Assembly (NCBI GenBank): GCA_921293015.1
Contig: OV121089.1
Coordinates: forward strand, 44,835,220-44,899,219
From: Phorcus lineatus
Lineage: Eukaryota > Mollusca > Gastropoda > Trochida > Trochidae
Reading direction: 5' to 3'
Length of the DNA stretch: 64,000 nucleotides
Part shown: piece by piece, positions 21,801 through 31,703 of the stretch
Numbering within the stretch: position 1 is the stretch's first letter
Layout: the number at the start of each line of letters is the position of its first letter
Program-made: the position numbers and the translations under genes
The notes under the pieces: generated by a model
What the model saw: the letters and a program-made list of their open reading frames with translations, nothing else
What the model was told of the DNA's origin: nothing
Databases searched by the model: none

Positions 21801-22150
21801 AGCAATAAATAGCCTGTATATAAAAGACCTGCCTGCTCTCACCGGGCTGATAATCTGGCATGCGCTGCTCTACATTACAATGAGATATACCACTCACCTC
21901 CACACCTCCGTTAAACAATTTTGCCTACGGCCGTTAAACCTTGTATGTCAGATGACATTATTACACTTTTCATACCTTGCGCTGTACTCAGTAATGAATT
22001 GCCCCAGTCATGACATACAGAATTTCACGTCCATTTTGGTCATTTTTTCACAATATCCATGTTTTGCACAGGTGTGGCAGTCTGCCTTGTGAATAAGTCC
22101 AACTTGAAAGCAGGGAGTCTCATCAGTATCTTTGCACAGCAAACTTAGAA
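18890..22150. other. Gene-free stretch
   Basis: AT-rich DNA with short chance frames, including an 85-codon one at 19606-19863 with no recognisable product. It holds a degenerate tandem repeat at 21327-21645. No exon is supported. Confidence 0.4.
21327..21645. repeat. Degenerate tandem repeat, about 90-100 bp, four copies
   Basis: AATCAACAGAAAGATATATT-type starts recur at about 21327, 21430, 21518 and 21608, each followed by AAATGAGAA.A.AAATTGAGAAAAA and GTTATCAAGGTAAAA. The copies are diverged by substitutions and small gaps. Confidence 0.65.
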
Positions 22151-22157
22151 ACTAGGT

Positions 22158-22495
22158 TTGACATACCACTGTGATTGTGTTGTGTTTGATTTGTACGCCG
22201 GCTTTTTACGATGGGTGTCGTTATTTGCCCGATTTAGTCTCCTTTTCACTGTACGCTGGCTCGAAGCAGTGTGTGCATTTGATGTGACTTTCTGGACATA
22301 TGTGTCCTTTGTCTTGTCCGAATGGAGATGCTTCTGTCAAGGACGAGGTGTAATCAAGTTGACGATGAAGAAGAAGAAACAGATTACTGGGAAAGTCCCC
22401 TGGATTTCCGCACGTCCGGATTTGTACCCCTTCATTTTGTACCCATGGTTTGTACCCTCAAGCTCTCTATTGTGTAGATAGTGACAGGTCAGGTG
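22158..22495 (+). other. CpG-richer patch with a 107-codon open frame (exon or promoter candidate)
   Basis: A frame from 22158 to 22481 is open. Its second half starts at an ATG (22365) followed by four lysines and reads KQITGKVPWISARPDLYP. CpG dinucleotides are much denser than in the flanks, which could mark an exon or a promoter. A GACAG/GTCAGG donor-like site lies just past the stop (about 22490), so a non-coding first exon is another reading. I do not recognise the peptide and no coding function is claimed. Confidence 0.25.
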
Positions 22496-22954
22496 TGTAG
22501 TCATTGTGGTCTAAAATAAGACTAAAATAAAAAATATTCTTTTTGAGGAATTATTTTTCTCTATGTATTATGAAATGAAAATATATTTATCTCAAACAGA
22601 TTTTGTTACATTCATAGACTTGATGACCTCTTTGGGTTTTGACATTAAGGAGTTCTTTAAAATTATTTTGTGGCAACTGTTTCTCTTCATTTTGTCAGTG
22701 GTTTGTAGCTGCTCAATCTCTCGTGTGAATTGTTTTAGATCATGAAGACCTTTTTGGTGGTGACTAACTTTATATTGGTATTATTCCATTCCATCCCTTT
22801 ATTTTGTATATGTAGTTTATACCAACTTAATTTTTCTTATGGGAATGATGTCAGGTCATCTTCAAGTTCATTTTGCTGCCTAAAAGTATACCCCTTATTT
22901 TGTAGCAGCTAAAATTTTGTGAATTGTGAGGTTCTCGTGGATCTTTACATTGTG

Positions 22955-23410
22955 GTCAACAACAAGATGGTATTGATTACTTAAGATACTTATGTGATAA
23001 CTTCTCTGTACCACTGGATTTACTGATGGTCTGTTCATGACATCAAACTCTCAGTGTCAGCCAGGTCAGTGAGAGAGAGATATGTTACTGTATTTGGACA
23101 CCTACAGTGAGATACAGTTAAGAACAGCATGGGTGTAGACACCTACAGATAGAGATATAAGTATAAAAGGGGCAGTAGCACATTTTTGAACGTTTTTTCT
23201 TCAAAATTCCCCCAACAATCAGTGGTGTTAAACCCCATATCACCTCACCTCACCTCAACAAGAAGATGATATTGATCACTGAAGATAAATATGTGATAAC
23301 TTCTCTGTACCACTGAATTTTACTGATGGTCTGTTCATGACATCAAACTCTTAGTGTCAGCCAGGTCAGTGAGAGCTGTTATTGTATTGAGACACCTACA
23401 GTGAGATACT
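22955..23410. repeat. Direct duplication of about 155 bp split by a SINE tail
   Basis: Copy 1 is at about 22959-23115 and copy 2 at about 23255-23409. Both share TATGTGATAACTTCTCTGTA, GATGGTCTGTTCATGACATC and CCTACAGTGAGATAC. Between them lies GTGGTGTTAAACCCCATATC followed by repeated CACCT, a SINE-tail-like block. Confidence 0.75.
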
Positions 23411-24298
23411 GATTTTTTTGTTTAATGAAACATTTTCTTGCTGTTGAGAATATTTATTTTAATTTTTCTTGAGATCACACAATTTGTTTTGAAAAAAACC
23501 CTGCTACTGTCCCTTTCATAAAAAATCATCAAGTCTCACTTTTCAACAATAATATTTTCTGTTTAAGTTCCTGTTCCTGGTGTAACTATGTTGCAGTTGA
23601 ATTTTTTGTTTGTCAAATGTTGATTCATGACTAAAAAGATGTCATACTCTTTATATCGGATTATTGAGCTTATATTGAGCTCTTTAATTATGTACTGTAC
23701 ACATATGTCATTTTCTGTTGAATTCACTTGATTGTTTACACTGAAGCATATCATGAACACATGCACTTCTTTGAAAATGCATTCACCATGGTAAACTGGA
23801 AAAAAGCTGTGTTCAATTTATTTATACAATTGTAAGCCAATCATTTCCAATCAAATTCTCTCCAATCTATCTCAGACCTGTTTTGGACATGTTACTTGAT
23901 AATTTGTCCCCAACTTCTCTTTTCCATATACTGTCCCTCTAAAGTAACATAGATGATTTTCATGAGGCTATGCTACTTGGTTTAATTGTCCTTATTCATC
24001 AACATGCCTTGAAGTAAACTCTACCTCACCTGAGAGATGTCAACAAACAGACAATATTTTCCTCACGTAGCAGAGTTTTTTATGTCACGTGACATTAATG
24101 CTCGAAAAGGTTGCATTTCAAAAACTTCCTTTAAAAAAGTTTGACATTTAAAGTAACGCTGCCCTTCCCACTTACAAACAGTTTCTTGTCTCAAACAAGT
24201 GCAGTGGGTATGTAACTTGAGTTTTAAATAGCCTGTCCCAATGTCTATGTAATTTGTAGGTAGGTTTTCCTTAAGTTTCTCCTTTATTCTACTGTCGA

Positions 24299-24375
24299 TC
24301 TTACTGTCGGCGCCGCTAATGGCTGAAATATTGCCCAAGTGGCTTTAAACAATAACTCTCTCACTCTTACTGTCG
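24299..24375 (+). mobile_element. 55-bp tail-only retroposon with 11-bp target duplication
   Basis: TCTTACTGTCG at 24299-24309 is repeated at 24365-24375. The insert (24310-24364) contains GCCGCTAATGGCTGAAATAT, TGCCCAAGTGGCTTTAAAC and a CTCTCTCAC end. This is just the 3' tail domain of the local SINE type, with GCCGCT able to pair with AGTGGC (one G-U). Confidence 0.75.
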
Positions 24376-24429
24376 ATGTGGAGATGCATTTTAGTGTTGA
24401 CTGGATTAGTACATTGTTGGATGTATCAA

Positions 24430-24752
24430 ATGTATCATATTTGATGAGGATTTTACAATTTATTTAGGATGAGTTTGAAGTTGATTAGTTGTGACTAATT
24501 ACCTGTGAATACTAACCTGGACTAACGACTTATGTGTTGACTGTGTATTGTCGAGGTAAGGGAATTTTTGTGAGGTGCTAGACTAGTGATGTAACAAGTT
24601 TATCATATTCAACGAGGATTTTACAATTCATAGTTGATTAGTTGTGACTAATTACCTGTGAATACTTACCTGGACTTACTACTTATGTGTTGAGTGTGTC
24701 TTGTCAAGGTAGTTTATCGGGAATTGTATGAGGTGCCAGACGAGTGATCCAG
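24430..24752. repeat. Tandem duplication of about 165 bp, two copies
   Basis: Both copies share GAGGATTTTACAATT, GTTGATTAGTTGTGACTAAT, TACCTGTGAATACT and ACTTATGTGTTGA. Copy 2 starts at about 24597. Divergence is moderate. Confidence 0.75.
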
Positions 24753-24754
24753 TG

Positions 24755-26598
24755 ATGAATGGTCAGGATCTCACCTCACTGTGACAAGGTGTTGAAGTCA
24801 ACTGTGTGTGCAATTTCTTTCAGTGTTTCACCTCACCTCACCTTTCAGTGGTGTCACAATCTTGTCGTTAAAGACACAAACAACTTTATATTCTTAAAAA
24901 ACAATAGCTCTGTTTCTAAAGGACCAGAAGTTGTTAATGTGCATATGGACCTTCTCTGGACAAAATCATGTGTCCATGTTCAAGTCAAGCGAAATGGGAA
25001 TGGATACCTTTCTGGGATGATGAGATGCACAAAGGGACAGCATCACTCTATGTTGGGGGTACAACTGTCATCCAAAACTTAAGGGGACATTAGGGTCACT
25101 GAGCAGGATACCAAGCACTTAGAAATTATCACTTTCATTTTGATGACGTTGAACCATCGGTATTTTATATTCGAGTCTCCCAGGTGTGTTGTTAGAGCTT
25201 CTCCAATGGTCTTGTGGACGTCGATGTTGAACCAATCTGAGGCAATGATGCATTGGCATTTTAGCGCATTTTAGGGGTTATTGGTAAATATAGACCTTGG
25301 TGTTGTAACAAGAATTAATTTCCACAAGTTACACAAATGTCTTAAATCTAACCGTTATATTTTGCATTTTGTAACATTTAATACTAAATATTGAAAACTT
25401 AAATCGAGCATTAATTAACACACATGATCACAAGAAATGATATGAAAATCTAATTTGGTAGTATTAATTAAAAGCCTTATATGAAAGTTCAATTTCATTT
25501 TAGTAGTGCACATATTAATTGCTCATGTATGCAGTCAGGGTCATAATTTCAGAATCACGTTGGTATAATCTGACTTCAACTGAATTGTGCAACCGCGAGG
25601 GTACAAGAGAACTCCCTACACAGTGTCAGCCGTCTTTGGTATAAAAAGATAAATATTTTTCTTGTACAGTTGCTGTACCCAATGAATCTTGCTTTACAAG
25701 CTTTTACTATTAACATTTATTTTTATTGGTAGACAATATTAATTTTGAAGTGCTTTTCACAAAGATGCTGAGTGCCGATTTTAATTTTTAGCTGTAGATC
25801 CAAGATTACTTAGCTAAACAAATTCTTTTCAAAGATTAAAGTCTATCATTTTGTTTGATTGATTGAAGATTTTCTGTCAATAACTTTATATTCATGATTT
25901 CTTGTTTACTTCCCTCTTTTACTTATCTGTAGCTGTTCCTGTTGTGTTCAGACTGTTCATACACCTGTAAACTTTCTAAAGCTATGAAACTAATTACTCA
26001 ACAATGTATATTTAATCATAATTTCTCATTTGGAAGGTAATTATTCTTATTTATTTTCATTGTAACTTTATGACAAGTGTAACATATGACATTGTGTTGT
26101 ATAGTTACATCATTGATAATGAACTTAGAGCTATTCAATAATTTGAATATCCAGTGTTGTAATTTGGTAATTATGTTCTTACATTCAACAGTCATTATTT
26201 AAAACAGAATTGCACATCAGTGTCAATTAAATATATACACAGTTGCTGAATTAGGCAACACAATTTATATCACATAGAATTAATATATTGGCAACATACT
26301 AACTAAATTACAGAATTACATATAACAATACATATTTGTACATTGAACAGTATCATTTATCATTACGGAGACAATGATAATTGTTAGGAACATATTTAGT
26401 TAAGTACAACAAAATTTTCACTAAGTTATCATTTCACTGACACTATGCCTATACACTTAAACAATAATGTAGAAATAATTTTGTTTATGGCTGTGAGATC
26501 TTCATGCAGACATTCTATTTCTTCATGTGCTCAGTGTGTCAGCTGGACTAGAGGACATTTAGGCACCATTAGGACAGTGTCCTCTTGTCCTCTGTTAG
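24755..26598. other. Gene-free stretch before the 26.6-kb exon candidate
   Basis: AT-rich. A 107-codon open frame (24759-25082) is present but matches nothing I know and lacks flanking splice sites. From about 25300 on the sequence is very AT-rich. Confidence 0.4.
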
Positions 26599-26694
26599 TG
26601 TAAGATGAACAGTCTGGACCGTCCTCTGTTCATCGGATACCCCACTCCGCATCAGTCCTCTACAGTCGGATATGTACATGCTGCTGACCTGCAG
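26599..26694 (+). CDS. Candidate coding exon, cassette or alternative first exon (ATG at 26605)
   Basis: A pyrimidine-rich acceptor (CCTCTTGTCCTCTGTTAG) ends at 26598. The frame then runs 32 codons, 30 from the ATG at 26605, to a CAG/GTTTGT donor at 26695. The peptide is short and polar: MNSLDRPLFIGYPTPHQ, then SSTVGYVHAADLQ. Its end is phase 0 and an in-frame TAG sits just upstream of the acceptor. Phase, strand and position make it a possible alternative 5' exon of the RIM-BP gene, before the coiled coil. I do not recognise the peptide as a family motif, so a separate transcript is also possible. Confidence 0.5.
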
Positions 26695-26930
26695 GTTTGT
26701 GAATATCGAGTTGAATGAAATTGATGGTGATGGTGCGTTTCAAGGGTAGTTTTTTATTTTGCTGAAATGGATACCCTTCTCCACATCAGTTGTCTAGAGT
26801 TAGATTTATGACACTGCATGAAATCGATTGTGAAGTAATGCTTATGGTACCTTATACTTATCCACATCAGTTGTTTTAGAGTTAGATTTCAATTGTGAAC
26901 TAATGGTTTTGGTACCTTATACATGAGGGC
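26637..26930. repeat. Diverged tandem copies of the exon 26599-26694 region
   Basis: The exon segment GGATACCCCACTCCGCATCA...GTCGGATATGTA is echoed at about 26769 (GGATACCCTTCTCCACATCA...GTTAGATTTATG) and about 26853 (TATACTTATCCACATCAG...GTTAGATTTCAA). Flanking TGAAAT.GAT.GTGA words repeat too. The second and third copies have lost the open frame. Confidence 0.6.
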
Positions 26931-28360
26931 TAAGGTACGGTTGTCATTTGGTTCAATGATATTCTTTTTCTTTTTTTTATAACTTTATTCAATTTTTTTT
27001 CATGTATATACAAATTCAAACATGCATATCAATAGGGAAGCAAGACATTTCAACATAGTAATGGACAACAAATGGACAGAGTGTATTTGAATTACAAAAA
27101 AGAACCAAACTATTCATTGATGGGAATGGTTTATGATATTCTTAATACATTTGTCAGGTTTTCTCAATTTTGTAATGAAAATTATTGTGATGGTAACATC
27201 GCAGAACTCCAAAACTCTTCTTAACACCTTTTTCAAATTTGTGTCTAAGCAGTGAGTGAATTATTGTGTAATGCTGTTTAGGCGATATTTCAGCCATTTG
27301 CAGCTTCTATCTAAGTAGAACCTTTCATATTTTCATATTTCTGAAAATCCTTTGTTTATTTTGGTTGAAAATAGTTTTCTTTGGACATTTTTCACTTCTT
27401 GATCCTCAGTTCTTTGATCCTATTCAAACTTTGCGTGTGTATTATCCATTTAGTGAATTGTTGGTGCCTTTTTATATTTACAGTCTGTTGAAATTGTTTT
27501 TCTGTTATTATTTTTCAATGGAAATGGTTATGGATTGGACTTTATTTAGTTTTCGATTTGTTCTTTAAATATGTCTATCAATATCTCTGCTTTAGTTTAT
27601 CAGAAATATTGTTAGGGGTAATTGTGAGAACAACTACTGAATGCATTTATAAGTGCGCTCTTGTAAAAGGACAAATTATATATATCATTATTAGAATCAT
27701 AATTTTTTAGGAGCAAGGGGATGCCATCTTCTGATGACTTTTCAGCCATATGATTTCATGCTTTTTTTGTATACCCTGACACAGTTCTGTCAAATAGTAA
27801 GTTTAAGATTATTATGAAGTAAAATGCGATTTGAAGATTGGTGATGGTACTTTTTATATTTAGTAGCTTGAATTTACATGCACAGTGTAGTTGTGAAATG
27901 AAATGATGGATTATTTGTTCTGCCACACTGTATGTAGTTAAATTTGTTTTTCTGATTTTTTTATACTCTTATTTTTTCTTATTGTTTTGTTTCAAAAAGT
28001 GTATGTGTAATGAAATAGCCTTATATGTTAATTTGCTTAATAGAAAATCTTGTCTGCTTACTAGAGTTTACACATGAGTTTATACACAGTCATTTAGCAG
28101 TGAATCATTCCAGCTGAATTTGCTCTTCATTTTGAATTCATACTTTATGATGATATCATACATACTTAAGGCTTGTGTGTTTTCACCCTCTGACCACTAA
28201 GCAATAAAGAAGCTAATTTTCTCCTGATTTACGATTACTTACTTGACAGTTTTCTTCAACGACATTTATTAGGATAGAGGTTGGACAATATTAGAATAAC
28301 ATTATGTTTACGTTAACATACAAATGTGTACACATTCATATCAGGAACTACATAGGTTAA
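26931..28360. other. Gene-free stretch
   Basis: Very AT-rich intron-like DNA with T-rich tracts near 26960-27000. No exon, SINE or tandem repeat recognised. Confidence 0.4.
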
Positions 28361-28361
28361 A

Positions 28362-28636
28362 GGTGAGGTCATTGGGGTTTAATGCCCAACCAAGATTAAA
28401 TCACGGCTGCTAGTATTATTGCAGGGAGAAAGCCTGCAACACTGTTGTAGCTATGCATTGTGGTCAAACCTGCAAGCATCGGCTGGGACAAGCAAACCAT
28501 GGGTATTACGGCGCTGAAATTCAGTGTATCAATGCACCCAAACCTGCCAGTAGAACAGTTCTCTACTGCAGACAAAGTTGACGGGTTTTGAACCACGGAC
28601 CTCTTGATCCAAAGCCACTCGGCTATCCCGCCCCGT
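28362..28636 (-). mobile_element. tRNA-derived SINE with intact pol III boxes, minus orientation
   Basis: On the minus strand: GGGGCGGGATAGCCGAGTGG, with A box TAGCCGAGTGG (complement of 28615-28625) and a B box GGTTCAAAACC (complement of 28584-28594) that fits the GGTTCRANNCC consensus exactly. The body and the tail (GGGCATTAAACCCC, then complement of GGTGAGGTCA) follow. This is the most complete copy in the window. Confidence 0.85.
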
Positions 28637-28639
28637 ACA

Positions 28640-30185
28640 TAGGTTAGATTAGGCAATTAAATTTTAAATCTGATTGTAAGATTATCAGGTTTTTGAGACA
28701 TTATTGTTAATGAATACTGCCAAGAGATATTATTTTGTTCAGTTTTGATTGAGTGTTATTGTATGTGATATATCTTTGGTTTTAACCAACAAAAATTGCT
28801 TTATACTAACTTGTTATTACATTGATAATTAATATGAATAATTGTGCTGATTTTATTATCATTTATTTTCATTTTAAGAAAAACTGTCAGCGATCTTGAA
28901 CCTAACATGACAAGTCGATGATATCACAAATGTTTTTCTTTTTAAAGAGATATTTTCTCTTAATTATCAGGGTGTGAAATCAGTTATTCTGATTTGATCA
29001 AAGAGATTACTTATAAAGAATCAACTTAAATCTTTTGACTACACATAAACACCCAAAATGCACACTAGATATAAAATAGCTCTACCAGTTGATCATTAAC
29101 TGATGATGATGTACGTGAATTTATTTTCGTCTTGTACACATGACAGTTTAATTGTGTATTGAGTGTTTGATGTCATGTTGATTAGATTGATTAGATTGAT
29201 TTAAAGCCTCTCAATAATTGATTGACTGTTAAGAGTAACGTTTCAGGATCTTTGACCATCAATAAAGCTATAGAAACGTGTTGATCACGCTGCGCTCTGA
29301 CGCCACTCATGGACAACAAAGAACTCTTTTGCATAGTCACTTCCAAGATTGAATCAATAGATGAAAAAATCATCAACTTTTTGCATAAACGAAATCTACA
29401 CAATTTGGATGTTGTATCATAATTTTGCAGATTAAGAATTATCTGTCTTGAATAATTTTTCCTTGAATGTTTGATTACTTCATCATTGTTTTATATAAGT
29501 TGTTGCCTTTTGCTAATTAATTAAGAGAGACCATTCATTATAACAGAAGACATGTTTATAAACTCATATTACGACGCACTAAGTTGGCTTACATTCTCGA
29601 CAAATGACGCTCTAAACACGATCAGCTGAAAGACCAAATCAATAATTTAGATAAAAAGGGACATTATAAAGATTAATGCTAAAATAAACACACCCCATCT
29701 TTTGTCTTGAAATACCATCAGAGGCCTATAACATCATTGATGAAATAAGAGACACTTTAGTCATTGACCCCGGACCTCAATGCAATTTATGAGACTGACC
29801 TCATTATTAGGTATAATAAGTAACATGTAGGTTTATGCTCTGGGTGGAAATGCTATTGAAATAAGCCAACAGCTGTACAGCAGTGTGACGACATTCTGTT
29901 TGATAAGCATCAATGGGAAATGAATGGTTTATGTGTTGATCGACTAGTACTCACAATGAGTTGACTTCTATACCTGTGTAATAGTAACAAAGGTCTAAAC
30001 ATATTAGTTCACTTCCTCACACTTCTGCTTTAGTCAATGCAAATATCCTACAGTCTGAGAGTTTTGTACACACTTATCACTATTTGATACATCATCCACT
30101 GTCTTATCCACTGTCACATTTGCAGAGGCTTACAGCTTTGAGTTTACCTTGATTATTGTTATCAGATAATACCTTAATGATAATA
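28640..30185. other. Gene-free stretch, possibly regulatory at 29560-29900
   Basis: No coding signal. From about 29560 to 29900 the sequence is of more balanced composition, free of repeats, with homeodomain-like words (GATTAATGC, ATTTAGATAA). Such texture is common in conserved non-coding elements, but conservation cannot be seen from one sequence. Confidence 0.3.
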
Positions 30186-30186
30186 A

Positions 30187-30388
30187 TAGGTGAGGTGAGG
30201 TGACCTGGTGTTTAACGCCGCTTTCAAGATTATTTCACTTACATCGCGGCTGCTAGTATTATTGCAGGAAGAAAGCCAGCAACACCATTGTGGCTATGCA
30301 TTGCGGTGAAACCTGCGAGCATCGGCTGGAACTAGCGAACCATGGGTGGTACTGCGCTGAATTTCAGTGTAGCATTGCACCCAAACTA
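30187..30388 (-). mobile_element. SINE, minus orientation, head truncated
   Basis: On the plus strand it opens GTGAGGTGACCTGGTGTTTA, then ACGCCGCTTTCAAG, GCGGCTGCTAGTATTATTGC and GAGCATCGGCTGGAACTAGC, matching the bodies at 18.6 and 28.4 kb. It stops near GCATTGCACCCAAAC before the tRNA-like head. Confidence 0.8.
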
Positions 30389-30859
30389 ATGATAATAATA
30401 ATCAGAACATTTATATCGCACTTTTCCAAGCTAAATATCAAGGTCAAAGCACAAAGAGAGTTAAATATGTCCAGAGGAAAGTCTTTATTGGAAAGCTAGT
30501 GAGAAAAAGTGTGTTTTTATGTTCATGTGTTTGTTAAACATAATTGGATAATTTAACCCAATTTACCTGTCGACCTGGTTTTCAGCTTGATCCATTCCAT
30601 ATGTATTGATAAAATTTAGTTTGTATTAAATTACTTCAGGTCTGTTCTGCTTAAAATAGTAACTGTTATTTTAATTTTAGTGTGAAAAAAAAATCATTTA
30701 TATTGGTATTATGCCAACGTTGTAACTTAAGACATGTTAGATATGGCCCATTACAAAACACTTAAATATAGTTCATCAGCTTACATCGAAATGAAAATGT
30801 TACTAGTATCAGTCTTGCAGCTATGTTGATGTCAACCAGGTTTAACCTATATCTGTATC

Positions 30860-31308
30860 AAGACTGTATTGACCCAGTTTCCCTGCATGTCTTGCCATGT
30901 ATTGCCCCAGTTTACCTGTATCTGTCCTGCCACTGTATTGCCCCAGTTTCCCTGTATCTGTCCTGTCACTGTATTGACCCAGTTTCCCTGTATCTGTCCT
31001 GCCACTGTAATGACCCAGTTTACCTGTATCTGTCCTGCCACTGTATTGACCAAGTTTACCTGTATCTGTCCTGCCACTGTATTGACCCAGTTTACCTGTA
31101 TCTGTCCTGCCACTGTTTTGACCCAGTTTACCTGTATCTGTCCTGCCACTGTATTGACCCAGTTTACCTGTATCTGTCCTGCCACTGTATTGACCCAGTT
31201 TACCTGTATCTGTCCTACCACTGTATTGACCCAATTTCCCTGTATCTGTCCTGTCACTGCATTGACCCAGTTTCCCTGTATCTGTCCTGCAACTGTATTT
31301 ACCCAAGA
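30860..31308. repeat. 36-bp minisatellite, about 12-13 copies
   Basis: Units read TGTATTGACCCAGTTT, then ACCTGTATCTGTCCTGCCAC, 36 bp in all, with point variants (CCC for ACC, TGTCAC for TGCCAC). Since 36 is a multiple of three and the unit lacks stops in several frames, long overlapping open frames appear on both strands. These are repeat artefacts. The array ends about 230 bp before the exon at 31540. Confidence 0.9.
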
Positions 31309-31377
31309 AAATAATGATCTGATCTATGTTTTATACAACATGATACTTATTTACACCTTATCTGTTTCTATACAGAT

Positions 31378-31515
31378 TGATACTCAGTATGATACTGATG
31401 TACCCAATGTGATACTGATGTATCTACTATGACACTGATGTATCACTATGATATTGATGTATCTATTATGATACTGATGTACCTCCATGATACTGATGTA
31501 CCCACTAGGATACTT
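31378..31515. repeat. Degenerate 22-24-bp tandem repeat next to an exon
   Basis: About six to seven copies of GATACTGATGTA followed by CCCAATGT, TCTACTAT or CCTCCAT variants run almost to the polypyrimidine tract of the 31540 acceptor. Confidence 0.8.
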
Positions 31516-31539
31516 ATTTATTCCCTGTGTATGTTTCAG

Positions 31540-31659
31540 ACAAAGCGAGAGGAGAGAGAAAAGGAGAAAACACTACAGAAGAAGGTGACGGAACTTACAG
31601 GACAGATCCAGCGTCTGGAGCGGAGAATCACTCTGCTCAAATCAGAGAATGACACGCTT
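31540..31659 (+). CDS. RIMBP: RIM-binding protein, coiled-coil exon A (40 codons, phase 0-0)
   Basis: The acceptor is TGTATGTTTCAG and the donor CTT/GTAAGTG, both strong. The peptide starts TKREEREKEKTLQKKV and ends LLKSENDTL. Heptad-like hydrophobic spacing (V, L, I, L, I, L) among charged residues indicates a coiled coil. It precedes exons B-D in the same strand and phase. In RIM-BP proteins an amino-terminal coiled coil precedes the block encoded by exon B. The exon lies between a 22-24-bp repeat (5') and a 3.4-kb 28-bp array (3'), which may affect its splicing. By itself it could be any coiled coil; context gives the assignment. Confidence 0.75.
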
Positions 31660-31703
31660 GTAAGTGTAACTCGTCCTCTCAAAGTGACAGGACAACCAAT
31701 ATT

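Noticed and set aside
24759-25082. 107-codon open frame
   Set aside because: No recognisable motif and no splice borders; starts next to CACCT repeats.
28396-28656. 86-codon minus-strand frame
   Set aside because: Lies over a SINE; chance opening in repeat DNA.
30823-31432. Long overlapping open frames on both strands (up to 187 codons)
   Set aside because: Produced by the 36-bp minisatellite, whose length is a multiple of three. The peptides are 12-residue repeats with no coding character.
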